DNA of 64,000 nt, taken from Phycisphaerae bacterium. GTDB taxonomy: Bacteria > Planctomycetota > Phycisphaerae > Phycisphaerales > UBA1924. Location: the NCBI GenBank assembly GCA_016793805.1, contig JAEUIZ010000042.1, forward strand, positions 1 to 64,000, in the 5' to 3' direction. The translations under genes and the position numbers were made by a program. The notes beneath the pieces were generated by a model, which had not been told where the DNA came from, ran no database searches, and saw nothing but the letters and a program-made list of their open reading frames with translations. Shown here one piece after another: positions 43,218 through 53,567 of the stretch; position 1 is the first letter of the stretch, and the number at the start of each line of letters is the position of its first letter.

Positions 43218-45983
43218 TTACTTCGTCAGCGCCGCCTGCGCGGCCGCGAGCCGTGCGATGGGGACGCGGAAGGGCGAGCACGAGACGTAATCGAGCCCGA
43301 CGCGATGGAAGAAGTGGACCGACGCCGGGTCGCCGCCGTGCTCCCCGCAGATGCCGACCTTCAGGTCGCGCTTCACGCCGCGGCCCTTGCGCGTGGCCAT
43401 CTCGACCAGTTGCCCCACGCCCTGCTGGTCGAGGGTCTGGAAGGGGTCCTTTTCGAGAATCTCCTTGGCCAGGTAGTCCGGCAGGAACCCGTTGATGTCG
43501 TCGCGGCTAAAGCCGAACGTCATCTGCGTCAGGTCGTTGGTCCCGAAGGAGAAGAAGTCGGCGACCTCGCCGATCTGGTCGGCGGCGAGGGCCGCCCGCG
43601 GGACCTCGATCATCGTCCCGATCTTGATTTCCAGGCGGCCCTTGAACTGCTGCTCGTCGCGCACCTGTTTGATGACCTCCTCGGTCAGCCGGCGGAGGAG
43701 TTGGAGTTCTTTCTTGGTGCCCACGAGGGGGTGCATGATCTCCGGGACGGCCTTGACGTTCCCGTTGGAGCACTCGATCGCCGCCTCGACGATCGCCCGC
43801 ACCTGCATCTCGAGGATCTCCGGATACGTCACGCACAGCCGGCACCCGCGATGGCCCAGCATCGGGTTCGCCTCGTGCAGCACGCTCACGCGCTGCTTGA
43901 CCTTGGACACCGGGACGCCCAGGGAGTGAGCGATCTCCTTCTGCGCCGCCTCGTCGTGGGGCAGGAACTCGTGCAGCGGCGGGTCCAGCAGCCGGATGGT
44001 CACCGGGAGCCCGTTCATCGCCTTGAAGATCCCCACGAAATCGTCGCGCTGGTAGGGGAGCAGTTTCTCCAGCGCCTTGACGCGGGCCTCCCGCGTGTCG
44101 GCCAGGATCATCTCGCGCATCGCCTTGATGCGCTCCCCCTCAAAGAACATGTGCTCGGTCCGGCACAGGCCGATGCCCTCGGCGCCGAACTCGCGTGCCC
44201 GCTTGGCGTCCGCGGGCGTGTCCGCGTTCGTGCGCACGCCGATGGTCCGGTACTTGTCGGCCCACTTCATCAGCCGCGCGAAGTCACCCCCGAGCGTGGG
44301 CTGCACCGTCGGGACGGCGCCCGAGATGATCTCGCCCGTGGACCCGTCGATCGAGATCACGTCGTCGCGCCCGATCGTGTGCCCCTTGACGCTGAACGTC
44401 CCGGCGTGCGCGTCGATCTGGACCTCGCCCGCGCCGACGACGCAGCACTTCCCCCAGCCGCGGGCGACCACCGCCGCGTGGCTGGTCATCCCGCCGGTGC
44501 TCGTCAGGATCCCCGCGGCCGAGTGCATCCCTTCCACGTCCTCGGGGCTCGTTTCCTTGCGCACGAGGATGACCTTCTCTCCTGCGCGCGACCGCTCGAC
44601 CGCCTCCGCCGCGCTGAACGCGGGCTTACCCACCGCCGCCCCGGGCGAGGCCGGCAGCCCCTTGGCGAGCACCTCGGCCCGCAGTTTCGCGTTGGGGTCG
44701 AAACTCGGGAGCAGCAACTGGATAAGGTCCCCCGCCGGGACGCGCAGCACGCCCCGCTCCTCGCTGATGAGGCCCTCGCGGACCATGTCGCACGCGATGC
44801 GCACGGCCGCGGGGCCGGTGCGCTTACCCGTGCGCGTCTGGAGCATGTACAACTTCCCGCGCTCGATCGTGAACTCGATGTCCTGCATGTCCGTGTAGTG
44901 CTTCTCGAGCCGGGCCTTGATCTTGAGCAGTTGCTCGTACGCCGCCTTGTTCCACTTGGGCATCTCGTCGCAACTGCGCGGGGTGCGGATCCCGGCGACC
45001 ACGTCCTCGCCCTGGGCGTTGACGAGGAACTCCCCGTAGAACTTGTTCTCCCCCGTGCTCGGGTTCCGCGTGAAGGCGACGCCCGTCCCCGAGTCGTCGC
45101 CCATGTTTCCGTACACCATCGACTGCACGTTCACCGCCGTCCCGTTCAGGCCCGAGATATTCGACAGCCGCCGATAGGCCACGGCGCGATCCGCGTTCCA
45201 ACTCTTGAACACCGCCTCGATCGCCAGTTCCAGTTGCTTGAACGGGTTCTGCGGGAAGACGTCGCCCACCGACTTGCGATAGACCTCCTTGTACGCCTCG
45301 ACGACCTCGGCCATGCCCGCCTCGCCGACCTGCGTGTCCTCGGTCGCGCCGTGCCGCTTCTTGATCGAAGCGAAGGCGTGCTCGAACTTCTCGTGGTCCA
45401 CGCCCATGACCACGTCCCCGAACATGTTGATGAGACGCCGGTACGCGTCGTACGCGAACCGCCGGTTCCCCGTCGCCTGCGCCAGCCCCTCCACCGACGC
45501 GTCCGTCAGGCCCAGGTTCAGGATCGTGTCCATCATGCCCGGCATCGAGACCGCCGCCCCCGACCGCACCGACACCAGCAGCGGGTTCGAGACGTCCCCG
45601 AACTTCTTGCCCAACTCGCGCTCCAGCAGCGAGACGTACTTGTGGACCTCGTTCATCAGCCCCGTCGGGAGCCGATTCCCGGCCTTGTAGTACATCGCGC
45701 ACGTGTCCGTCGTGATCGTGAACCCGGGGGGCACCGGCAGCCCGATCGCGGTCATCTCCGCCAGGTTCGCGCCCTTGCCGCCGAGCAACTGCTTCATCGC
45801 GCCCGACCCGTCCGTCCGCGTCGAGCCGAAGTAGAACACCAACTTCCCCGCCTTGTGCGGCTTGGCCTGGATCTGTGGCCCCACGCCCACCCGCGTGATC
45901 TTCTTCGCCCGCGACCCGACCGCCGCGGGGGTGTGCCGACGGGTGCTGCTGCCGCTCGTCCTCTTGCCGGATCGCTTCGCCAT
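43218..45983 (-). CDS. ppdK: Pyruvate, phosphate dikinase
   Basis: A 921-residue PPDK interconverting pyruvate/ATP/Pi and PEP/AMP/PPi. The N-terminal nucleotide-binding domain has LLGGKGANLAEMTAIGLPVP and SVRSGAAVSMPGMMDTILNL. The swivelling domain has GGMTSHAAVVARGWGKCC with the phosphoryl-carrier His502. The PEP barrel has GIGLCRTEHMFFEGERI, FSFGTNDLTQMTFGFSRDD and the catalytic Cys879 in GICGEHGGDP. About 45 basic residues (KRSGKRTSGSSTRRHTPAAV) precede the usual start. The ATG at 45983 follows GGAAGAGG. The enzyme is likely gluconeogenic or glycolytic with PPi. Confidence 0.97.
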   Translation of the reverse strand: MAKRSGKRTSGSSTRRHTPAAVGSRAKKITRVGVGPQIQAKPHKAGKLVFYFGSTRTDGSGAMKQLLGGKGANLAEMTAIGLPVPPGFTITTDTCAMYYKAGNRLPTGLMNEVHKYVSLLERELGKKFGDVSNPLLVSVRSGAAVSMPGMMDTILNLGLTDASVEGLAQATGNRRFAYDAYRRLINMFGDVVMGVDHEKFEHAFASIKKRHGATEDTQVGEAGMAEVVEAYKEVYRKSVGDVFPQNPFKQLELAIEAVFKSWNADRAVAYRRLSNISGLNGTAVNVQSMVYGNMGDDSGTGVAFTRNPSTGENKFYGEFLVNAQGEDVVAGIRTPRSCDEMPKWNKAAYEQLLKIKARLEKHYTDMQDIEFTIERGKLYMLQTRTGKRTGPAAVRIACDMVREGLISEERGVLRVPAGDLIQLLLPSFDPNAKLRAEVLAKGLPASPGAAVGKPAFSAAEAVERSRAGEKVILVRKETSPEDVEGMHSAAGILTSTGGMTSHAAVVARGWGKCCVVGAGEVQIDAHAGTFSVKGHTIGRDDVISIDGSTGEIISGAVPTVQPTLGGDFARLMKWADKYRTIGVRTNADTPADAKRAREFGAEGIGLCRTEHMFFEGERIKAMREMILADTREARVKALEKLLPYQRDDFVGIFKAMNGLPVTIRLLDPPLHEFLPHDEAAQKEIAHSLGVPVSKVKQRVSVLHEANPMLGHRGCRLCVTYPEILEMQVRAIVEAAIECSNGNVKAVPEIMHPLVGTKKELQLLRRLTEEVIKQVRDEQQFKGRLEIKIGTMIEVPRAALAADQIGEVADFFSFGTNDLTQMTFGFSRDDINGFLPDYLAKEILEKDPFQTLDQQGVGQLVEMATRKGRGVKRDLKVGICGEHGGDPASVHFFHRVGLDYVSCSPFRVPIARLAAAQAALTK

Positions 45984-46141
45984 CGCGATGTATCCTCTTC
46001 CAGGGCCAAGGCCGATCGCCTCGGCGTGCTCCCTCTGGCCCGCGCGGTCCCACATGCCGCTCGACCGTGCCAAGGAGTCAATGTTAGGAACCTTCCACGC
46101 CTGCGTCCCTTCTGTTCTGTCTTCGTCCGGGTGCAATCGGC

Positions 46142-46147
46142 TACCAT
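46142..46147 (+). promoter_or_regulatory. -10 box of pabB, leaderless type
   Basis: TACCAT lies 5 nt before the GTG at 46153, with no Shine-Dalgarno. Confidence 0.5.
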
Positions 46148-46152
46148 CCCGC

Positions 46153-47637
46153 GTGCATCGCCTGCGAACTGCTCCCGGCATCGCGCCCTTCGACGGCCTC
46201 TCGCCCGCCGACGTGCTCCTGCGCTGGCCCGCGGATCAGCCCCTCGCTGCACTTCTCTCCCACGGGCAGGGCCGATGGTCGATTCTCGCCGAGCCCAGGG
46301 CCTGGCTTTCGCTTGAGTCGCGATCCTGGCACTGGACGCCCAATCCTCGCGCGCCCGCAGCGGCACCATCGGCCGCGGTGCCTCCGCTCGCTTCCTCTTC
46401 GCCGGCCCGCGCGTCCCACCCCTGCGCCGACCTTCGCGCCGCGCTCGCCTGGGCCCGTGAGCAGCACCCGCCGCGGGACTCCGATCTCCCCTTCGCCGGC
46501 GGGTTCATCGCCTCCTTCTCCTATGAACTGGGCCATGTCTTCGAGTGCGCCGCCGGTCCACGCGAACCCCACCCCGACTGGCCGCTGGCGATCCTGGCGT
46601 GGTGCCCCGACGCCCTGATCCACGACGCGCACACGGACGGTTGGTCGGTCGTTGGGAGTCCCGACCTTGCCGATCTCGCCCGGTCTGCCGTCAGCACGTC
46701 GGCGCCACCCGCGTTCGAGTTGGGGATGCTTCGCCCTGCGCGGGGCGCGGCCGAGGGCTACCAGGCCCGCGTCGCCGACATCCTGGCACGCATCCGCGAC
46801 GGGGAGGTTTACCAGGTCAATCTTGCGCATCGGCTCTGCGCCCCGTTCGCCGGCTCAGCCCGCGCGCTGCTCCACAACCTGGCCCGCCGAGCCGGACCAC
46901 CGTTTGCGGCCTACCTCGATGCTCCACCCGCACCCCCCTCCCCCCGTTACTTCACGGCACGCCCCGCTCGCCCACGGGCTGGCGCTCGCCGCGCGCTGGT
47001 CTCGGCCAGCCCGGAGATGCTCGTGACCCTCGGCGCGCGCACACGCGAGGTCGTGACGCGTCCGATCAAGGGCACGCGTCCGGCCTCAGCCGATCCTGCC
47101 GAACTCCTCCAAGCCCCCAAGGACCGTGCCGAACTGGACATGATCGTGGACCTGATGCGCAACGACCTGGGCCGGGTGTGCGAGGTCGGGTCGCTGCGGG
47201 TCGAGGATCGGCGCGCGATCGAGCGACATGGGGGTGTGCTCCAGGCGGTGGCCACGATCGCGGGGACGTTGCGCGCGGACGCGGACGCGGTGGACCTGCT
47301 GGCGGCGGTGTTTCCTGCGGGCTCGATCACCGGCGCGCCGAAGGTGCAGGCGATGCGCACGATCGCGGCCTTGGAGTCCGCCCCGCGCGGGCCGTATTGC
47401 GGGAGCGTCGGGTATCTCGGCGTCGACGGGGGCGCTGGGTTGAGCGTCGCGATCCGCACGGGGCTGATCGTGGGTGAGGCGGACGAGTCGAGGCGGGACG
47501 GGTTTGTGCGCGCGCGGCTGGACTACCACGTCGGCGCGGGAATCGTGGCCGACAGCGACCCGATCGCGGAATGGCGCGAGACGCTGGCCAAGGCGCGGGC
47601 GTGGCGTGCGGCGTCGGCGGCGAGGGGGCTGCGCTGA
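46153..47637 (+). CDS. pabB: Aminodeoxychorismate synthase component I (PabB-like chorismate-binding enzyme)
   Basis: A 494-residue chorismate-utilising enzyme. The C-terminal half has the family motifs: RIRDGEVYQVNLAHRL, SASPEMLV, RPIKGTRPAS, KDRAELDMIVDLMRNDLGRV and FPAGSITGAPKVQAMRTIAA. The 'PIKGT' lysine and 'YQVNL' favour PabB over anthranilate synthase TrpE. GGFIASFSYELGHVFE is typical of PabB N-terminal domains. The product would go to p-aminobenzoate for folate; the glutaminase PabA is not nearby. GTG 46153 is chosen from the -10 box. Its stop overlaps the next ATG by one base (TGATG). Confidence 0.88.
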   Translation: MHRLRTAPGIAPFDGLSPADVLLRWPADQPLAALLSHGQGRWSILAEPRAWLSLESRSWHWTPNPRAPAAAPSAAVPPLASSSPARASHPCADLRAALAWAREQHPPRDSDLPFAGGFIASFSYELGHVFECAAGPREPHPDWPLAILAWCPDALIHDAHTDGWSVVGSPDLADLARSAVSTSAPPAFELGMLRPARGAAEGYQARVADILARIRDGEVYQVNLAHRLCAPFAGSARALLHNLARRAGPPFAAYLDAPPAPPSPRYFTARPARPRAGARRALVSASPEMLVTLGARTREVVTRPIKGTRPASADPAELLQAPKDRAELDMIVDLMRNDLGRVCEVGSLRVEDRRAIERHGGVLQAVATIAGTLRADADAVDLLAAVFPAGSITGAPKVQAMRTIAALESAPRGPYCGSVGYLGVDGGAGLSVAIRTGLIVGEADESRRDGFVRARLDYHVGAGIVADSDPIAEWRETLAKARAWRAASAARGLR

Positions 47638-48113
47638 TGCCTCGGGTGTGCGCCGAACTGGTGGACGTGTACGTGTTTCGGCGCGCGCCGGGGGTCGAGT
47701 TCCTGCACCTCCGCCGGGTGGGGGGGTCGATGCACGGGACGTGGCACCCGATCATGGGGACGATCGAGCCGGGCGAGGAGTCGCCGGCGTGCGCGCGCCG
47801 CGAGTTGAAGGAGGAGGCTGGGTTAGAGGCGGGCGATCCGGCGTGGGTGGGGTTCTGGGCGCTGCAGGGCGTGCATCCGTACTACATCGCCCGGCGGGAC
47901 GCGATCCTGCTGACGCCGCGGTTTGCCGCGGAGGTCGCGGCGGGGTGGGCGCCGCGTTTGAACGAGGAGCACGACGCGTTCCGGTGGGTGGCGCTGGCGG
48001 ACGTGCCGCGGGTGTTCATGTGGCCCGGGCAGCGGGCGGCGATCGACGAGATCGTGCGCACGATCGTGGGGGGCGGGGTCGAGGAGGCGGCGATGCGGCT
48101 CTCGCAGGAGTGA
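47637..48113 (+). CDS. Nudix hydrolase, probably NudB-like
   Basis: A 158-residue Nudix protein. The Nudix box is GTIEPGEESPACARRELKEE with AG following, matching GX5EX7REUXEEXGU. It overlaps pabB by one base and is certainly co-translated. In folate synthesis a Nudix enzyme (NudB/FolQ) removes pyrophosphate from dihydroneopterin triphosphate, so this linkage suggests that role; specificity cannot be read from the motif alone. No signal peptide or extra domain is seen. Confidence 0.88.
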   Translation: MPRVCAELVDVYVFRRAPGVEFLHLRRVGGSMHGTWHPIMGTIEPGEESPACARRELKEEAGLEAGDPAWVGFWALQGVHPYYIARRDAILLTPRFAAEVAAGWAPRLNEEHDAFRWVALADVPRVFMWPGQRAAIDEIVRTIVGGGVEEAAMRLSQE

Positions 48114-48120
48114 GGAGCCG

Positions 48121-48909
48121 TCACGGCTTGGCATCGTCGCGGGCGGGCCTCTGGTGCTGCTTGAAGAACTTGACCATCATGGCCGGCGCGTCGGCGAGGA
48201 AGGCGTGCCCGCCGTCGTGGATCATGGTGACGAGCGGCGTGCCGGTCTTGGATGGGTACATGGTGCAGCCGTCGCCCCAGGGCTGGCCCTTCTCGTCGCA
48301 GCCGTTGAGTTTCTTGATCCGTTCGATGGTGGGGGATTGCCAGCGGAAGGGGACGATCTGGTCCTTGGTGCCGGCGACGTGCATGGCGGGTTTGGGTGCG
48401 AGATTCAGGCGCAGGCCCGCCGGGGCGGAACTGGGGGCGACGGCGGCGAAGGTGTCGCCTCGGGCGGCCCAGAGGAGGTAGGTGAACGCGCCGCCGTTGG
48501 AGTGCCCCATCGCGTAGACGCGGCGGTCGTCGGGCTTGTAGTCGGTCTGGATGGAGGCAAGGACGGCGTCGAAGAAGCGGAGGTCGCGGTCGCCCTGGTC
48601 GCCGGTGGTGCGTTGCCAGCCGTTCTTTTTGCCCTCGGGGTCGGTCATGCCTGGGGTGGGGAGGCCCTGCATGTAGACGACGATGGCGTCGGGCCATTCG
48701 CGGTGGATTCGGAAGGAACGGGCGGCCTGGAGGGCGTTGCCCCCGTGCCCGTGGAAGGCGAAGACGACGGGCGCGTGCTCGGGCTTGGGTGGGACAAAGA
48801 CGAGGGCCTCGCGTGTGGTGCCGTCGATGGACCAGGAGCGGCGGGCGGGCTCGGCGCGATCGGGCTGGAGGAGGAAGGAGGCGAGGACGGCGGCGAGGAG
48901 GGCGAGCAT
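48121..48909 (-). CDS. Exported PHB-depolymerase/feruloyl-esterase-like alpha/beta hydrolase
   Basis: A 262-residue protein with a signal peptide (MLALLAAVLASFLLQPDRAE). PVVFAFHGHGGNALQAARSF gives the oxyanion region. The nucleophile is Ser137 in AMGHSNGGAF, the acid is probably the aspartate in GTKDQIVPFRW, and the histidine is in DGGHAFLADAPAMM. This is the LpqC / PHB-depolymerase subfamily that includes feruloyl and acetylxylan esterases, so a secreted esterase on plant or polymer substrates is likely. It converges on the Nudix gene with 7 nt between stops. Confidence 0.85.
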   Translation of the reverse strand: MLALLAAVLASFLLQPDRAEPARRSWSIDGTTREALVFVPPKPEHAPVVFAFHGHGGNALQAARSFRIHREWPDAIVVYMQGLPTPGMTDPEGKKNGWQRTTGDQGDRDLRFFDAVLASIQTDYKPDDRRVYAMGHSNGGAFTYLLWAARGDTFAAVAPSSAPAGLRLNLAPKPAMHVAGTKDQIVPFRWQSPTIERIKKLNGCDEKGQPWGDGCTMYPSKTGTPLVTMIHDGGHAFLADAPAMMVKFFKQHQRPARDDAKP

Positions 48910-49019
48910 GGGCAGGGCTCCGGTGTCCGGGAAGAACGACGAACCGGGGCGGATGTTGCGACGATCGCGCGCGAGGCCAGGGGTCTTGCGGGCGCGGCTC
49001 GCGTCCGAGAATGGAGGGA

Positions 49020-50189
49020 TCAGCCCGGCCCGCCGACGAGGGCGGCGTTGGTGGGGAAGCGTTGGATGGCGGCGAGGAGTTGCTCGACCTGGAGGTGCGG
49101 GGGCATGTTCATGAGTCGCCGGCGGAGGGCGGTCATGGTCTTGAGTTCCTGCTCGGTGAGAAGGAGGTGCTCCTTGCGTGTGCCGCTGGCGGCGAGGTTG
49201 ATGGCTGGGAAGAGGCGGCGTTCGCTGATCTTGCGGTCGAGGATGAGTTCCATGTTGCCGGTGCCCTTGAACTCCTCGAAGATGACCTGGTCGCCCTGGC
49301 TGCCGGTGTCGACGAGGCAGGAGGCGATGATGGTGAGGCTCCCGGCTTCCTCGGTGTTGCGGGCGCTGCCGAAGATCTGCTTGGGGACTTCGAGGGCGCG
49401 GCTGTCGATGCCTCCGGTGAGGGTTCGGCCGGAGTTGGAGTGCCTCCGGGAGCGGTTGAAGGCGCGGCCGAGGCGAGTCAAGGAGTCGAGAAGGACGACG
49501 ACGTGCCGCCCGGCGAGGACCATGCGCTTGGCGTAGTCGATGGTCTGTGTGGAGACCTCGATGTGCCGCTCGACCTCGTGGTCGTTGGATGAGGCGAGGA
49601 CGCGGGCGCGCGAGGGCGGAGGACGTGCGGGCGGGAGCGGGGGAGTCGGAGCGATTGCGGTGGAGGCGATCGCGTGGGCCTCGGCGACGGGGTCGCGGCC
49701 CTCGTGCCCGGGCATGGGAGTGGTGCCGATGGGCATGGCGCGGAGGTCGGCCTCGACCTGGGCGAAGGTCCGGCGGAAGTCGGTGACTTCTTCCGGGCGT
49801 TCGTCGACGAGGAGGAGGATGAGTTCGACGTCGGGGTGGTTTCGGAGGATGGAGGTCCCGATGTCCTTGAGGAGGGTGGTCTTGCCGGCCTTGGGCGGGG
49901 AGACGATGAGCCCGCGCTGCCCGCGGCCGATGGGACAGAAGAGGTCGATGAGTCGACAGGAGGCAGGGCACCCCGGGTATTCGAGGGTGAGTCGGGGCTG
50001 GGGGTCGATCGAGGTGAGGTCCTCGAAGGGCTTGGGGACCAGCGGGGGCGGCGCGACCAGGCCGGAGGATGGGGCAGCGCCGTTTTGATGCGGCGGCCGA
50101 TGGCCCTGTTGCGGCTGATTGTTGAACTGTGGGCCTCCACCGCCGCGGCGTCGCCGACGGCGTCGGGCCCTTTGCGAACCAACACCCAC
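49020..50189 (-). CDS. rho: Transcription termination factor Rho, lacking the N-terminal RNA-binding domain
   Basis: A 389-residue Rho ATPase. The core is clear: LIDLFCPIGRGQRGLIVSPP, Walker A AGKTT (Lys103), VDERPEEVTDFRRTF, VVLLDSLTRLGRAFNRSRRH, EEFKGTGNMELILDRKISER and FPAINLAASGTRKEHLLL. Two oddities stand out. The usual cold-shock-type primary RNA-binding domain is absent: the protein opens with SQRARRRRRRRGGGG and a Pro/Gln linker, then goes straight to the ATPase. About 50 extra residues (GTTPMPGHEGRDPVAEAHAI, then PTPPLPPARPPPSRARV) interrupt the core between DFRRT and ASSNDHEVERH. GTG 50189 has GGAGG five bases upstream; an ATG at 50321 would add 44 unrelated residues. Confidence 0.9.
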   Translation of the reverse strand: MGVGSQRARRRRRRRGGGGPQFNNQPQQGHRPPHQNGAAPSSGLVAPPPLVPKPFEDLTSIDPQPRLTLEYPGCPASCRLIDLFCPIGRGQRGLIVSPPKAGKTTLLKDIGTSILRNHPDVELILLLVDERPEEVTDFRRTFAQVEADLRAMPIGTTPMPGHEGRDPVAEAHAIASTAIAPTPPLPPARPPPSRARVLASSNDHEVERHIEVSTQTIDYAKRMVLAGRHVVVLLDSLTRLGRAFNRSRRHSNSGRTLTGGIDSRALEVPKQIFGSARNTEEAGSLTIIASCLVDTGSQGDQVIFEEFKGTGNMELILDRKISERRLFPAINLAASGTRKEHLLLTEQELKTMTALRRRLMNMPPHLQVEQLLAAIQRFPTNAALVGGPG

Positions 50190-50552
50190 GTCCACCTCCC
50201 AACCGAACGCGGCCACGTCCTGGCGCTGTTGCGCCGCTAGAAGCGACGGGGCCCGCGTGGATGCCCACGAACCAGAGCCCCGGCACCGGCCGGAATCAAT
50301 GCCGGACAGCGTCCATATCAACGGCGGCTGTCACCGCATTTCAACGCTCGCGCGACGGGCTTGCCCAAAGAGGCCGCCGGAACCCGGCGATTCGGACCCG
50401 CCCCCCGAACGTCCACAATACTAGAGCAGAAGTCGGGCGGAATGTCAAGCGGGGGTGTGTGCCCCGCCCTGTCGCCCGGATCGAGTATCGGCGATCGGGC
50501 GGAGGGGCATGAGTCGCGTCGGTGATGGAGACGCTATCGTGCCCGTCGGCGT
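50190..50552. other. Divergent rho-ptsI intergenic region
   Basis: A 363-nt gap. It contains a rho promoter candidate (50418-50448), a rho leader of about 220 nt with no cold-shock-domain coding in any frame I read, and a TATCGT element (50535-50540) 12 nt before ptsI. The leader may carry rho autoregulation, but I see no defined structure. Confidence 0.6.
50418..50448 (-). promoter_or_regulatory. Candidate rho promoter
   Basis: On the minus strand TTGACA (50448-50443), a 19-bp spacer and TAGTAT (50423-50418). The -35 is perfect and the spacer slightly long. Confidence 0.5.
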
Positions 50553-52319
<1,767 letters not shown>

Positions 52320-52337
52320 GCATCGCGCAGGAGCGGA

Positions 52338-53405
52338 CTATGGGCTGCTCGCGGGCGCGCCGAGTCGGACCAGCCGCGGGCGACGCAACTGCGGGTTCCC
52401 CAGTTGCCCGCAGGCGCCCATCATCTCGCGGCCCTTCGTCCGGCGGCGCTTGCAATAGGCGCCGGCGGCAACCAGGTCGCCCAGGAAGTGATCGACGCTG
52501 GCCTCGTCGGGAGCGGGCCAGGGCGAGTCGCGGCGCGGGTTGTAGGGGATGACGTTGATGCACGCGGGGAGGGGGCGGGCCCAGGATGCCAGTTCGCGGG
52601 CGTGCTCGGTGGCATCGTTGACGCCGGGGATGAGGACGTATTCGAGGCAGATCTTGGCGGCGCCGAAGATCGGCCAAGCCAGGAGCGCCTCGCGCAAGGC
52701 GGCCATGGGCATGGCGCGGTTGATCGGCATGATCCGAGAGCGGATCTGGTCGTTGGGGGCGTTGATGCTGACGGCCAGCCCGAGGCGGTGCCACCCCGGC
52801 TCGCGGACCTGGGCCGCGAGGCGTGCGAGCCCGTCGAGCCGGCCGACGGTGGAGACGACGATGCGGGACATGGGATGGGCCGCGCCGAGGTGGTCGGTGA
52901 GCGCGCGGATGGCGGCGAGCACGCCGGCGAGGTTGTCGAGCGGCTCGCCCATGCCCATGAAAACGATGTTCTTGGGGCGAAGGCGCAGGTGGTGCGTGGC
53001 GGCGAACCACTGGGCGACGATCTCGGCGGGCGTGAGCGAGCGGAGGAGTCCCATCTGGGCCGTCTCGCAGAACGTGCAGCCCATGGCGCACCCGACTTGG
53101 CTCGAGACGCAGAGGGTGTAGGTGCGTCCGCGGGTTCGGCCGACCATGGGGATCAGCACCGACTCGGTCTCGAGGTTGGGCGGGACGCGCAGCACAAACT
53201 TCACCACCTCGCCCTCGGGGCTCTGGGAGCGCTGCACGCGGGCGGGCTCGGGTAGCGTCAGGCCCGGGAGGGCGGTGGCGTCGCCGTCGCGGAAGAGTCG
53301 TCGATACGCGTCGGCGGCCCCGCCGGGGATGCGGGCGTGCGCCCGGGCGAACTCGTGGGCGGTGAGGCCCAGGGGCGAAGGGGCATTGGCGTCGTTGAAC
53401 GGCAC
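52338..53405 (-). CDS. rlmN: 23S rRNA (adenine2503-C2)-methyltransferase
   Basis: A 355-residue radical-SAM enzyme that methylates A2503 of 23S rRNA and A37 of some tRNAs. The cluster motif is CAMGCTFCETAQMGLLR. MGMGEPLDN, STVGRLDGL, HRLGLAVSINAPNDQIRSRI, EYVLIPGVND and NVIPYNPR are the standard landmarks, and both catalytic cysteines (one near the C-terminus, MGACGQL) are present. The frame also opens at TTG 53411, but GTG 53405 lies 5 nt after a TACGCT -10 box and is preferred. It converges on ptsI. Confidence 0.93.
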   Translation of the reverse strand: MPFNDANAPSPLGLTAHEFARAHARIPGGAADAYRRLFRDGDATALPGLTLPEPARVQRSQSPEGEVVKFVLRVPPNLETESVLIPMVGRTRGRTYTLCVSSQVGCAMGCTFCETAQMGLLRSLTPAEIVAQWFAATHHLRLRPKNIVFMGMGEPLDNLAGVLAAIRALTDHLGAAHPMSRIVVSTVGRLDGLARLAAQVREPGWHRLGLAVSINAPNDQIRSRIMPINRAMPMAALREALLAWPIFGAAKICLEYVLIPGVNDATEHARELASWARPLPACINVIPYNPRRDSPWPAPDEASVDHFLGDLVAAGAYCKRRRTKGREMMGACGQLGNPQLRRPRLVRLGAPASSP

Positions 53406-53410
53406 GGTCA

Positions 53411-53416
53411 AGCGTA
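53411..53416 (-). promoter_or_regulatory. -10 box of rlmN, leaderless type
   Basis: TACGCT on the minus strand, 5 nt before the GTG at 53405, with no Shine-Dalgarno. It overlaps the alternative TTG start. Confidence 0.5.
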
Positions 53417-53567
53417 TGGGCGGAGGGGCAGGACGGGGCGTCGGCGTGCACCTCGACGGCCAAACTCCGGTGGGGAAGGGGGGCTAAACTAGGCCCGATC
53501 GCACCCGCCGATGGCGTCTGGGTCGGCGATGCCGAACGTCCCGGCGAATCCCCCGAAGGAGATACGG

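Noticed and set aside
43089..46316. A 1075-codon plus-strand frame opposite PPDK
   Set aside because: No recognisable domain; the minus strand is an unambiguous PPDK.
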